Of a stretch of 64,000 nucleotides of DNA, positions 1-11,642 are shown one piece after another. The DNA is taken from assembly GCA_933228675.1 (NCBI GenBank), contig OW121742.1, forward strand, positions 125,031,983 through 125,095,982, read 5' to 3'. Origin of the DNA: Stomorhina lunata. Its lineage: Eukaryota; Arthropoda; Insecta; Diptera; Rhiniidae. Within the stretch, counting starts at the first letter, position 1. Each line of letters starts with the position of its first letter. Made by a program: the position numbers and the translations under genes. Below the pieces are notes generated by a model. It saw nothing but the letters and a program-made list of their open reading frames with translations. It was not told the origin of the DNA and made no database searches.

Positions 1-243
1 CCTTCAGTCTAGCTCTGCTTTTATTCAGTGAAAAGGGTCATATCACGTCATTTACACTTACACATATAAAATCTATAAATTTACGATTATTTTATATTTT
101 TTTCCTCATTGGCTTGCCCAGGTCTAGATCATCATATTATCGAAAATATTCACAGCCATGATTACTCTTAATGAAATCTCAAAAGTTAACATCTCAATTG
201 CCGATATATTTATAATTAAGGTCATTATAATATAGATCAACAG
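1..243. other. AT-rich flank, no feature seen
   Basis: This stretch is AT-rich with no recognisable gene. From about 120 onward words such as GATCATCATA appear, so the degenerate 15-bp array that follows probably grades into this flank rather than starting at a sharp edge. Confidence 0.5.
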
Positions 244-1218
244 AAGATCCTAGAGCATCATCATCGTTATAGTCGATCTTATGATAGTTAAAGTCATCAT
301 AGTCGACATCTTCACAGTCCAGCAGAATACGTATCATGACGATAGGCCTCCTATTTTAGTCGATATTGTTGTAATCGAGGACATACTCGTAGTAGTATTC
401 ATCGTAATCGTGATTATCATAGTCTTCATAATCCTAGACATGATCATCATAGATGAGATCATTATAGTCGTGATCATCATAGTCGTGATCATCACAGTCA
501 AGATCTTTATAGCCGAGATCATCATAGATGAAATTATCATGGTTGAGATCGTCATAGTCGTCATCATTACAGTCAAGATTATCAAAGTTGTAATCATTAT
601 AGTCAAGATCATTGTAACCGATATCATTCTAGTCAAGATCATTGTAACCGATACCATTCTAGCCAAGATCTTCATGGTGTAGTTTATTAGTCGACATCTC
701 CACAGTCCATTTCAGATATTATCACAGACGAGGACTATCAAACATAGGGTTATAATAGTCTAGGGCAGTATAACCGAGATAAGTGGAGTCAAGATTATCA
801 TGGCTGTGATTATCACATTCGAGATTATTATAGTCAAGATCTTTTTAGTAATCAGATTGTAGTGGTAATCTTCAGTGTTTGAGATTGCAATCGATATTTT
901 TGTAGTTTAAATCATCATCGGGTATTCCACAGTGGAAAGTCCAAGTCAATATCATCAGCTTGGAGATACCCGTAGCAGAGATCATAGTTTAGATCCTCAT
1001 AGAAAATATCGTAGTGTAAAAGTCGAATTTATCACATTTCGATATTGGTCAAAACCTTCAAGGTGACGATCTAGGATCATCATAATAGAAATCTGAGTCA
1101 ACTTTATCTTCAATAAGAATGAAATCATAATAATGGAGAATATTATAAACAAGATCACCCTAGTCATGATTATTATAGGTTATCACAGACAAGATTAGTA
1201 TAGTCGAGACTAATAACA
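244..1218 (+). repeat. Degenerate 15-bp satellite, forward orientation (block A)
   Basis: The sequence is built from diverged 15-bp units of the form GATCATTATAGTCRW, for example GATCATCATAGTCGT near 470-490. Divergence rises toward the right end, where units are interrupted and out of phase. The part at 281-682 lacks stops in two frames only because 15 is a multiple of 3; the predicted peptides are low-complexity I/V/D or M/T/I strings. The same family recurs at 2640-4985 in the same orientation, and reversed at 8170-8960 and 10600-11640. Confidence 0.85.
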
Positions 1219-2635
1219 ATTTTAAAATTCAAATTTTTTTAGGAAATTTCTTTGAAACCCTCTATTTCCATTAGATATCAGCGTCGTTTTTATTTCTGCC
1301 TTAAGTTTATTGACCTAATATAAACCTTTAACAAAAATTTCCCAACATTTGTAGTTAATTTTATGGTTTACAATTTTTCTGCTTTAGTTGCAAAAAAAAA
1401 ATATATATATAGAAAACATGTCACGCTATTAAGTAGTTAAAAGTTCAAATAAAAGTTGAAAAGTTCAACTTTATTATGACTAATACACAAGATTCTAACA
1501 AAAAAGAATTTTATGGTATGCCTAAAAGTAGGCATTGGTTTTCTGTTTACAATAGTTTTAAAAAGGGAAGGTAATAAAAAGGGAAAAAATATGGTATATA
1601 ATAAGCTTAAAATTTAATGAGTTTAAAATTTTAAACCGAAAATTGTTACAACTACTAAAATTAAAAAGCATGAATATAAAAAGCTTAAAATTTAAGGAGT
1701 TTATAATTTTGAAACTAAAACTGTAATAACTACTAAAATTTAAAAGCACAGGATTATTTTTAAATTTTTTGTATATTAATTTTAATATTGCTCAAAAGCT
1801 TTAAGACTAAAAATATTTTGTACAGTCAATTAAATGTGAATTGAAAAGGAAATTAAGTAAACTAAACGAAATATAAAGAGATATCCAAATATTTAGAAAC
1901 ATGTCTATATATTCCTGTCAATTACATTTTAATTAAAACTTTAGCTAACAGAGAAGAGTATGGGATACTTGAAGCAAGAAAAATTAACTAATTAACTAAG
2001 ACTAAAATACTTAATAACAAATTTACAGTATACATTAAGGAACCTTAAACATTAAACTAAAAAGCCTATTTTAAGGCGCTTCTAAATTATTGTTAATGTT
2101 TATATTTACAAATTTTTTTTCGCCTACTAAACAAAACGTTAAAGCTAATTAATTAAATGAAATAAATTTAAAATTCATAAAGAAAATATAATAAAAAGTC
2201 TCATTATAATAAATGATTTTCAGCATAAAGGAGAAAAAAAAAACATTTATTAAAGCTATAAAAAAAGATTATAAAAGTTTCAAGTTTTTTAAAGCTTTCG
2301 TTTTTTGTTTTGAACAAACAATTCGTGAATTATTGCTAGTATAAATCATTTTATGCTCAATATAAATTTATAATTCTGCCATAAATTTTTAACAATAAAA
2401 CGTGTCTTAAAGTTGAAAAACAAGCATAAAAGTATGCTTCACTTTTTTTTTTTGTTTGTTTTTGATGTTATTTGTTAATGGTATTAGCTATCAATAACTT
2501 GGAATCTGGAAGAGAACATAAAAAGGTGTGATAATTTTCAGATGTTAAAATTTATAGAAAAAAAATTAATTCAAAGACTTTTTCTTATGAAAGGAAAATT
2601 TAAAAACTTTTTAAATTTGAGAAAATATTTCTTAA
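1219..2635. other. AT-rich spacer between 15-bp arrays
   Basis: No gene is recognisable. It holds a two-copy 78-bp tandem repeat at 1603-1748, a copy of the dispersed GCCTAAAAGTATGC-type motif with mirrored ends at about 1517-1536 (ATGCC...GGCAT), and a second at about 2423-2438 (AGCATA AAAG TATGCT). Otherwise it is A/T-rich sequence with homopolymer runs. Confidence 0.6.
1603..1748. repeat. 78-bp tandem duplication
   Basis: Two adjacent diverged copies start with AAGCTTAAAATTTAA at 1603 and at 1681. Both continue through a GAGTTTA...ACTACTAAAATT stretch. They differ by scattered substitutions and a few small indels, so the duplication is not recent. No coding potential or known element is recognised. 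Confidence 0.7.
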
Positions 2636-4985
2636 TACTAATCGTATTCATCATAATCGTGATTATTATAGTCAATATCGTCATAGACGAGATCGTTATA
2701 GTAGATATTATCATAGTCGTCATTATCATAGACGTGATCATCACAGACGAGACCGACATAGTCGATATAATAATAGTCGAGATCATTATAGTCGTAAACA
2801 TCATAACCGTCATCATCGAAGTCGCGATCATCAGAGTAAAGATTATTATAGTCGTCATCATTACAGTCAAATCTTTATAGCCGAGATTGTCATGGTCAAG
2901 ATCATCATGGTGGAGTTCATTAGGGTTGAGATCATTGTAGTCGTCATCATCACAATCAAGATCATCCTAGTCGTGATCATTATAGTCAAGATCATTATGG
3001 AGTTCGTTAGGGTTGAGATCATCGTAGTCGCCATTGTTATAGTCAAGATCATCTTAGTCGTGATCATTGGTCAATATCATTGTAGTCAAGAACACTTAGT
3101 CGATATCATCATAGTCAAGATCATCATTGTGGAGTTCATTGGGGTTGAGATCATCATAGCCGTCATCATTCAAGATCATCGTAGTCGTGATCATTATAGT
3201 CATGATCATTGTAGTCGCCATCATCACAGTCAAGATCATCCTAGTCGAGATCATTATAGTCAAGATCATTGCAGTCGTCATCATTACATTCAAGATCATC
3301 GTAGTTAAGATCATTATAGTCGATATTACCATAGTCAAAATCATCATGGTGAAGTTCATCAGAGTTGAGATCATCGAAGTCGCCATCATTACAGTCAAGA
3401 TCACTATAGTTGTAATCATTATAGTCAAGATCTTTGTAATCGATACCATCATAGTCAATATAATTACGGTGAAGATCATTAGGGTTGAAATTATAATAGT
3501 CGAGTTCATTACAGTCAAGATCATCCTAGTTGTGATCATTATAGTCAAGATCATTGTAATCGCCACCATCATTATAGTCAAGATCATTGTATTCGTCATC
3601 GTTACAGTTAAGATCATCCTCGCCGTGAGCATTATTGTCAAGATAATCATAGTCGTCATCATTACAGTCAAGATCATCCTAGTAGTGATCAATATAGCTG
3701 TGATCATTATAGCCGTCATTATTACAATCATCCCAGTCGGGATCATTAAAGTTAAGATTATTATAGTCGTCATCATTACAGTCAAGATCATTCTAGTCGT
3801 GATCATTATAGTCAAGATCATTGAAGTCGTCATCATTATAGTCAAGATCATCCTAGTCGTAATCAATATAGTCAAGATCATTGTTGTCGTCATTATTGCA
3901 GTCAAAATCATCCTAGTCGTGATCATTATAGTCAAGATCATTGTAGTCGTCATCATTACAGTCAAGATCATCCTAGTCATGATCAATATAGTCAATATCA
4001 TTGTAGTCGTCATTATTGCAGTCAAGATCATCCTAGTCGTGATCATTATAGTCAAGATCATTGATGTCATCATTATTGCAGTCAAGATCATCCTAGTCGT
4101 GATCATTATAGTCAAGATCATTGTAGTCATCATCATTATAGTCAAAATCATCCTAGTCGTGATCATTATAGTTAAGATCATTGTAGTCGTCATTATTACA
4201 TTCAAGATCATCCTAGTCGTGATCATTATAGTCAAGATTATTGTAGTCGTCATTATTACAGTCAAGATCTTCCAAATCGTGATCATTATAGTCAAGAACA
4301 TTGTAGTTGTCATCACCACAGTTAAGATCATTATAGTCAAGATCATTCAGTCGTCATCATTACAGTCAAGATCATTGTAGTTCATATTATCATCTCAAGA
4401 TAATTGTAGTCGATATCATCATAGTCAAGATCATCATGGTGGATCTCATCAGGGTTGACATCATCATAGTCGTCACCATTACAGTCAAGATCATCCCAAT
4501 CGTGATCATTTAAGTCAAGATAATTGTAGTTGTCATCATCATAGTCAAGATCATCATAGTGGTAATAATTGTAGATGTGATGATCATATGCGAGATCCTT
4601 GTATTAAGTCGAGATTATCATAGACGAGATCGATATAGGAGGGATCATCATAATAGTACAGATGATTAGAGTCGAGATCTTTATAGTCGAAATTATCATA
4701 GTCCTCACTTTCACAGTCAAGATAATAATATAAGATCATTTCAGTCAAGATCATCAAAGTCGATATTATAAAATCAAGATCATCACAGAAGATATCATAT
4801 CGGAAAAAGATCTTCACAGTCTTTACAGCCGAGATCATCGTAATCATAATCATTGATATTTCAAAAGTCGAGGTCATTATTTGTAGGAACTTCAAAATCA
4901 TAATCATCAAGATCGAAAACGTTATTATCCCAATCTCATCTAAGTGTGATTATCACAATCTCGATCATCACATTCAAAATTAATT
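2636..4985 (+). repeat. 15-bp satellite, forward orientation (block B), with a 60-bp higher-order unit
   Basis: Tandem 15-bp units (GATCATCCTAGTCGT, GATCATTATAGTCAA, GATCATTGTAGTCGT, CATCATTACAGTCAA and variants) fill this block. Between about 3740 and 4320 these four unit types repeat in a fixed order, giving a clean 60-bp higher-order period for about nine to ten cycles; outside it the order is loose. The long open frames on both strands here (397 and 416 codons) follow from the multiple-of-3 unit and encode only I/V/K or M/I/L/T strings, so they are not annotated as genes. Confidence 0.9.
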
Positions 4986-7205
4986 TAATTCTATCTTTAA
5001 TACTTTTGTGTGCTTTAACGTTTTGTAGCCTTTAGAAAAAACCAAATAAATTAAATATCCTTTAGCAATGATTAATGTGAAAATCCTGACAAAAAATTTA
5101 CCCCAAACATTTTTTTTTCATTTTTATATTTTAACTTAAAGTTACTGAACAGTAACGATGTTTAGAACATGAGTAAGCTTTTGTTTTGCTCTTTTGTTGC
5201 CACAAAGCTCATGAGGCTGGTAGACAACGTTAATGTGAAAATTTCGAGGTCATGATTGAGCATGACATTGAAAATGAATTAAGTTTTTAAAGTTAATAGG
5301 AAAATTTAAGTTAAAATGAAAAGAAATCAAGTTTAAAATGAAGTGTTATTTTAAAGAAATTAAAATTTTAAGAAATTAAAGCATATTTCTAGGAGAGGGA
5401 TTTTCAGAAATGAATGCATACTTTTAGGCAGTTATTTTAAAGAAATTAAAATTTTAAGAAATTAAAGCATATTTCTAGGAGAGGGATTTTCAGAAATGAA
5501 TGCATACTTTTAGGCAGTTAAGAAAGTGTTAATTAAATTAAATTGAAATATTACAAAATTTTAAGAAATTAAAGCACACTTCTAGGAGAAGAAATTTCGG
5601 ATATTAATGCATAATTTTAGGCGTTTAAGAAAAACAAAACATTTATTTTTTTTATTTTTGTTTGAAATGAGTCATATTTCTTTTGTTGTTAATACTTTTT
5701 TCTACCTTTTGTGTTTTTTGTTGTTTCAAAAGGTGATGTCACACCATTATTTTCCAAATTATGGAAAAGTAGCAAAGCAAAATATTAATATTTCAAAACT
5801 TTTCTGTATTTGTAAAGATAATTTTCTCGAGTTTAACCAAAAGACTTTAAATCTTACTTTTTAACAGTTTGTTATAAGATTTTGAGTTTCAAAAATCTTT
5901 TCCTTTCACATTGTTTAATAATAAATTTATTATTTCACAGATTACCTAAACAATTTTAAAGCATACTTTTAGGCTTCATATTTTTTTATGATATTAGTTA
6001 CACACAATAGTTGTTCTTCCCGCTCTCTCTCTCTCAGCAGCACTTAATTTCATAAAAATAAAGTCATAAAGTTGAGCTTAAATAAAAAATCTACCCAGAT
6101 GTTGTAAAAAGTTCTAGGTTTTTAAAAAATTGTTCACAAACCTCAAATCATTTCATCTGCTTTTTGCAAATATTTCAACAGACAAGCAGCCTTAAAGTAT
6201 GCCTTTAAATTTTCCACATATCTGCTAGATTTGCTGAAATGTAAGGCATTAAAATGATAAGTAAGTGGGTAAATGTATATGGAAATAAAATATTTTTTAT
6301 ATTTTTTTTAGAAAGCTCTCTCCGCCCCTAAAAGTAGACATTGAAATATTATACTAAAAGGGTTTGTTGTGTGAGTGAGTGTGTGAATTCTAACATATTT
6401 TCCCCGTTTTACGCTTGTGTTGTTTCATATATCATTTATTTGTAACAAAAAGAAAATAAAAAAAACATTACCACTTTTTAAAAGCCAACTCATTTTTTAT
6501 ATAATATCTAAAATATATTTTGTTTCTCCTAAAAAGCAGCAACAAATTTACCTTGTACATATTTAAACTCTCTATGGGTCGCTTTAAAAAAAAAAACCTA
6601 AAACCTATCACAAAATTCTCTCTGTATTTGTGTGTCAATGATAATTTCGTTTTTGCTTTCCGCTTATTTATAAAAGCAAACATTTTTTTATTTACATCCT
6701 AAAAGTATGCACAAAAGCTGGAACTATTTCATATATCATTTTCAAAGGCCTTTAAATTTTGACAAGTGCTTGTTGGTGTTGTATTGAAAATTTTTCGTTT
6801 TCTCATAACAAATTATGGTTGGAAAAATGGTTTTGCTCCGGTTTTTCATCGAAAATAACATTTAATTGAAAATGTTTGCGGTTGCCATTAATGCGTAAAA
6901 AGTATGTAATGGTAAATGTGGTAAATAAGCCTTTAAGTAGGCTTTAAATAAATAACATTGAAATTTGTGTTATGAATAATTTAAGGGCAATAATTTTAAG
7001 GGTTATTTATAATTAGGTGCATGTAAAAGGAAATTAATTAAGTGTTATAATATTTTATTAATGGAATTTTTAAGCAGAATTTGTTATAATCTTTATTACA
7101 TAAATTATAACAAGGAAATCCTTTTAGCTTTCCTTATCAGAGACACAATCTTAAAGGAAAGTTTAAAATTAACGATTTTTGACTATAATTAATTACGATA
7201 ATTGA
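4986..7205. other. AT-rich spacer with dispersed-motif copies
   Basis: No gene is recognised. The spacer contains the 86-bp duplication at 5345-5516 and many copies of the motif GCATACTTTTAGGC or its complement: about 5416, 5502, 5609 (one base off), 5961, 6190, 6326, 6698 and 6928. A short CT microsatellite lies near 6020-6040. The small open frames (60-85 codons) have no recognisable domain and are A/T-driven. Confidence 0.6.
5345..5516. repeat. 86-bp perfect tandem duplication carrying the GCATACTTTTAGGC motif
   Basis: Copies at 5345-5430 and 5431-5516 appear identical by eye. Each ends in TGCATACTTTTAGGCA. A third, diverged partial copy spans about 5557-5625, from AAATTTTAAGAAATTAAAGC to ATAATTTTAGGC. 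The identity of the first two suggests recent duplication. Confidence 0.85.
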
Positions 7206-8165
7206 CTATATTAGGGACATTTTTAGAAAACTTAGAGACATATCGATTAGCTGAGCCATCTCGAACTGCTGAGTCATCCCAAACTGCTAAGTTATCTCGA
7301 TTAGCTGAGCCATCTCGAACTGCTGAGTCATCTCAATCTACAGAGTCATTCTAAACTGCTGAGTCATCTCGAACTGCTGAGTCATCTCAAACTACTGAGT
7401 CATTCCAAGCCGCTAAATCATCTCGAATAGCTGAGTCATCTCGAACTGTTGATATTAAACTACAGAGTCTTCTCCAACTGCTGAGTCATCACAAACTATA
7501 GAGTCGACCCAAACCGCTGTTTATATTAGGCACATTTTTAGAAAACTTAGAGTCATCTCGAATAGCTGAGTAATCTCAAACAACTGAGTCATCCTAAACT
7601 CAAATAGTTGAGCCACCTCGAACTGCTGAGTCATCTTAGTCTACAGAGTCATTCTAAACTGCTGAGTCATCTTGAACTGCTGAGTCATCTCAAACTATAG
7701 AGTCGACCCAAACTGCTGTCTATATTAGGCATATTTTTAGAAAACGTAGAGTCATCTCGAATTCCTGAGTAATCTCAAACTACTGAGTCATCCTAAACTC
7801 AAACTGCTGAGTCATCTCGAATAGCTGAGTCATCTTGAACTGCTGAGTCATCTTAAACTACAGAGTCATCTCAAACTGCTGGGTCATCTTAAACTACAGA
7901 GTCATCTCAAACTGTTGAGTCATCTCAAACTGCTTAGTCATCTCGAACTGCTAAGTCATCTTAAACTACAGAGCGATCCCAAACTGTTGAGTCATCTCGA
8001 ATTACTGAGTCACCTTAAACTACTGAGTCATCCCAAAATGCTGAGTCATCTCAAATTGCAGAGTAAGTTCGAAAAGTGCTGAGTTATTTCGAGCAGCTGA
8101 GTCAACTCGAACTAAATCATCTCTAAATCATCTCAAACTGCTGAGCTGTCTTAAACTGCCGAGTC
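7206..8165 (+). repeat. 18-bp satellite rich in TGAGTCA (AP-1/CNC-Maf-type) sites
   Basis: The unit is close to ACTGCTGAGTCATCTCGA, repeated with an 18-bp step, for example TGCTGAGTCAT at 7357 and 7375. By eye there are about 20 exact TGAGTCA heptamers, about eleven inside TGCTGAGTCAT. A second component, TATATTAGG followed by CATTTTTAGAAAAC, recurs at about 7207, 7522 and 7721. The last two are 199 bp apart and share flanks, so part of the array is duplicated as a larger unit. TGAGTCA is the established AP-1 site, and GCTGAGTCA contains the CNC/Maf core (TGACnnnGC on the other strand). Function is not shown by sequence. Confidence 0.85.
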
Positions 8166-8960
8166 AACAATGATTTTAGCTACGGCGGATCTTGACAAAG
8201 AGATAAAATCTATAAAGTTCATGACTAAGATGATTTGAATTATAATGATCTCGATTATATTGAGCTAAACTAATGCCCCTATTGCCGTTCTTAGACTACG
8301 ATGATCTTAATTGATAATTATAATCAAAATTATGATAAAAATGGTCTAGGATGGGATGAATTTAATTATAAAGAACTTAACTAGGATGACCTTGGGAATG
8401 ATAATTTTGTGTTTGAAGATCTCTTGCTGTGATCCTTTGCTATGCCGAAAACATCGTAGTAGTCCTAATCTCAACTTAATTAATTAAGGTTATGCTCATT
8501 GCAACTTTAAAGATCTAAACTTTGGTGATCTCGACTACAATGATCTACAATTAAGTCATCATCATGATGATCTTGTGTGTAATGTCATTGACTTTAAAGA
8601 TCTTAAATGAGAGCTAGACTATGATGGACATTTGCTGTGGTGATTACTACTATGATTGTCTGACTGTATAGATCTCAGCTAAGCTAACCGTGGCTATGAC
8701 GATCACAACTGTAATGATCTCGATTATAATGATCATTCTGACTACTATAATATTGATTACATTAAATTCCACCATAATTATCTAAACTGTGAAAATCTTG
8801 AGTTTTAAGATCTCAAATTCATTGATCTCGCCTTAATGGATTGACTGTATAGAATTCGACTGATCGACCATGAATATCATGATCTTCATTGTGATGATCT
8901 AGACCGAGATGTCCTCGACAATATGAGTCCGATTGTCAATATTTCTGTTATGGCAATGAC
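8166..8960 (-). repeat. Degenerate 15-bp satellite, reverse orientation (block C)
   Basis: Words such as GATGATCTTGACTATGATGATC and GATCTCGATTATAATGATC are reverse complements of the 15-bp units at 2.6-5.0 kb. Copies are strongly diverged and phase is often lost. No open frame of interest runs through it. Confidence 0.7.
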
Positions 8961-10600
8961 CTAAGTAATAGTCCTTTAGTATATTAAGTTTATTTTGATT
9001 AGCTGTAGCTATTTCTACTATCGTTGCTTTAGACAAAGTTCAAGTCTTTGGCTATATTCTAATCTTAGAAAAAGTGATATCTATTGTTGTAAACCGATTT
9101 TCAAATTTTAACTAAATTAAATTTCCAAAACTTCGTAGAAAACTTTTAATGTCCCAAAAGTATGTAAAAGCATTTAAAAATCATGGGGGACATTTTAAAT
9201 TATGTTAAGAAGATTTTTAAAAGTATACCTTAGGGGTTTTCCTTTATTTTGTTAAAACTAAAAATAATTCATTCATGGAAATCTTTTGTCTAGTAGACCT
9301 AAAATCATGTTGTTAAGCAAAAAGTTTATCATGAAAAGTTGGTCATTTAAACGTTTCAAATTTGTTTCTACAATTGTTGTCAAAACATTTCTCTGATAAA
9401 GGAAAACACAAAAATTCTTTAAAACAAAAATGTTGTATTTACTGTAGCATACTTTTAAAGGCAAAGAGTGACTATAAATTAAAGTATACTTTAGGGGTTT
9501 TACTTTTGTAACAATTGTCTTCCTTTGTTGTTTTGCTAGAGATCCTTTAAGCTTTATCTATCTCATTCATTTATTCGTTCGTTTATTCATTCATTATTAC
9601 TGGGGGTTATCTGTTGCGACAAGAATAACTAAAGTTTGTCTACTTGATACATATTTAATTTTTCATTTTGTATTTTTCTTTAATGTTTTTCCTGTTTTGC
9701 TGCTGGTTTTCTTTTTTTTTTTTTTTTTTTGTTGTCAAATGAAGACAAATTGTTACAAAACCTTAAATTAAATGATTATTTTGCTGACAATACGAAATAA
9801 TTATTTAATGCCGGCATTAAAAGTAATTTATAAATAAATAAATACCCACAAGATAACGTGAAGTGATAGAGAGATGGGGGTCAAATTAACAAATTTGTAA
9901 GTGCAAAAAAGGACAACACATTTATTTCAATTTATTTGGAGTAATTTATATTTAAATAATAAATTAAATTCTCATACATAATAATCAATTTTACTATAGT
10001 TTTAAATATATAAACCAGAAGTATATAAACTTTTTAATGTGAATATTACTCCAAACCATATGTCCGTTGCACAATTTTACTTTGTAAAAAAATGGATATA
10101 AAATTAACTGCACATGCAATAATATCCGTTTGACACAATTTTTATAACATTTAAAAGCAACAGAACTCTCTCTCACACACACACACACACAAAACGAACA
10201 AAATTGAAAACAATATTATGAAAATATTAAGGAACTTTTTCCATCTGTGAGTTTGTTTAACTGCATTATGTCTTGTTATAATGATGACGACGACATAAAA
10301 TGGTTTTTATTACAAGTTCTGGCAGGACGCAGCAAAAACCAATATACACACACAAACTTAAACACGCAGACATATCCTTGTACATGTTGCAAACCGGAAT
10401 GTCGACATCTGGAGTTGTAAAAGTTGGTGATATTAAGTTTCCTAAAGTGGTGTCATGATTATACCACTTGTTAAGATTCATTTTCAATTTGTTGGTCAAA
10501 AAAATCTGTGGTTCCAAAAGTTATTTAAAAAGTCAAACTTCAAATTTGTTCGGAAGTTTATGTCTTAATCTATGTCTTAATCTATAGGTTTATGGGTTAT
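8961..10600. other. AT-rich spacer with microsatellites
   Basis: No gene is recognised. Visible items are dispersed-motif copies near 9153, 9221, 9447 and 9481, an ATTC-type tract at about 9563-9596, a poly-T run at about 9712-9730, and a CT/CA tract at about 10168-10191. The 60-83 codon open frames here show no domain. Confidence 0.55.
10174..10191. repeat. (CA)n microsatellite
   Basis: About nine uninterrupted CA dinucleotides follow a short CT tract. Confidence 0.9.
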
Positions 10601-11642
10601 TTATGATCTTGACTAAGAAATCTAGATTGTGATGTTCTTAACTATAAAGATATCGACTATGATGGTCTCAACTATCATAATATTAACTTTGATGTTCTAA
10701 TCTTAAACTAAGTCTTAGTGGTGATCTCTACGATGATCATCTTGACTATGATGTATACCTATTATAATGATTAACATAAAATCGATAATACACTGTCAGA
10801 GGTGATCTCGATAATGATAGTCTACCGTGCTTGTCTCAACTACACATGTCAAGTACAATTATCTAGACAGTTTTAAGATATGTATGATCATTCTTGCGAT
10901 GATTTAGACTGTGATCATCTTTATTATGATGACAGCAACTAATCTTGAAAATTATCCCGACTATGATGAACTCAACTAGGGTGATCACTTGAACTGAGAT
11001 ATTCTCTAACATAAAGATCTTGACTAAGATCGTCGAGATGACCAAAACAACAAAAACCTTGATTATAATGAACACAACTATAATGATCTAGACTCTTAAG
11101 GTCTCTAGACTATGATAATCTTAAATATTATCTCGATTAAAATGAAATCAATTATGAAAATCTCGGCTCTGACTACACTGACTGTGTATCATTAACTGTG
11201 TATCACACCTTGACATAGATGATCTCAAAGAACTGAACTCCGAATATTATGAATATGATAAAGTAAATTATTATGATCTTGATGATTTCGACTATAATGA
11301 ACTCGACTGCGAAGATCTCGACTGTAATAATAATGACAAAAATATACTAAATCTTAGTGATGATCATGGCGAGGATGATCTTGACTAAGATGATCCTAAC
11401 TATGCTTTCGATCATAATGAACTCGACTAAGATGGTCTCGACTGTAATGATATTGACTTAGATGGATTAACTATGATGATCTCTACTAGAAATAAGTCCG
11501 ATCATTTTGATTGTAGTAATAGGTTAGTCAATGCTCTATACTAAATGTTAGTGACGATCATCGCCATCATGATTTTGATTGAGATAATGGAGACAAGGAC
11601 TTCTACCACATTGATCTCGACTGCGATGATACGGAATTCATT
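10601..11642 (-). repeat. Degenerate 15-bp satellite, reverse orientation (block D)
   Basis: The sequence is made of diverged units such as GATGATCTCGACTATAATG, the reverse complement of the forward family in blocks A and B. It abuts the 12-bp array directly at about 11640 with no spacer. Divergence is high and no reading frame persists. Confidence 0.75.

Noticed and set aside
3096..4380. Frames of 397 and 416 codons on opposite strands
   Set aside because: They come from the 15-bp satellite; the peptides are I/V/K or M/T/I repeats, open on both strands at once.
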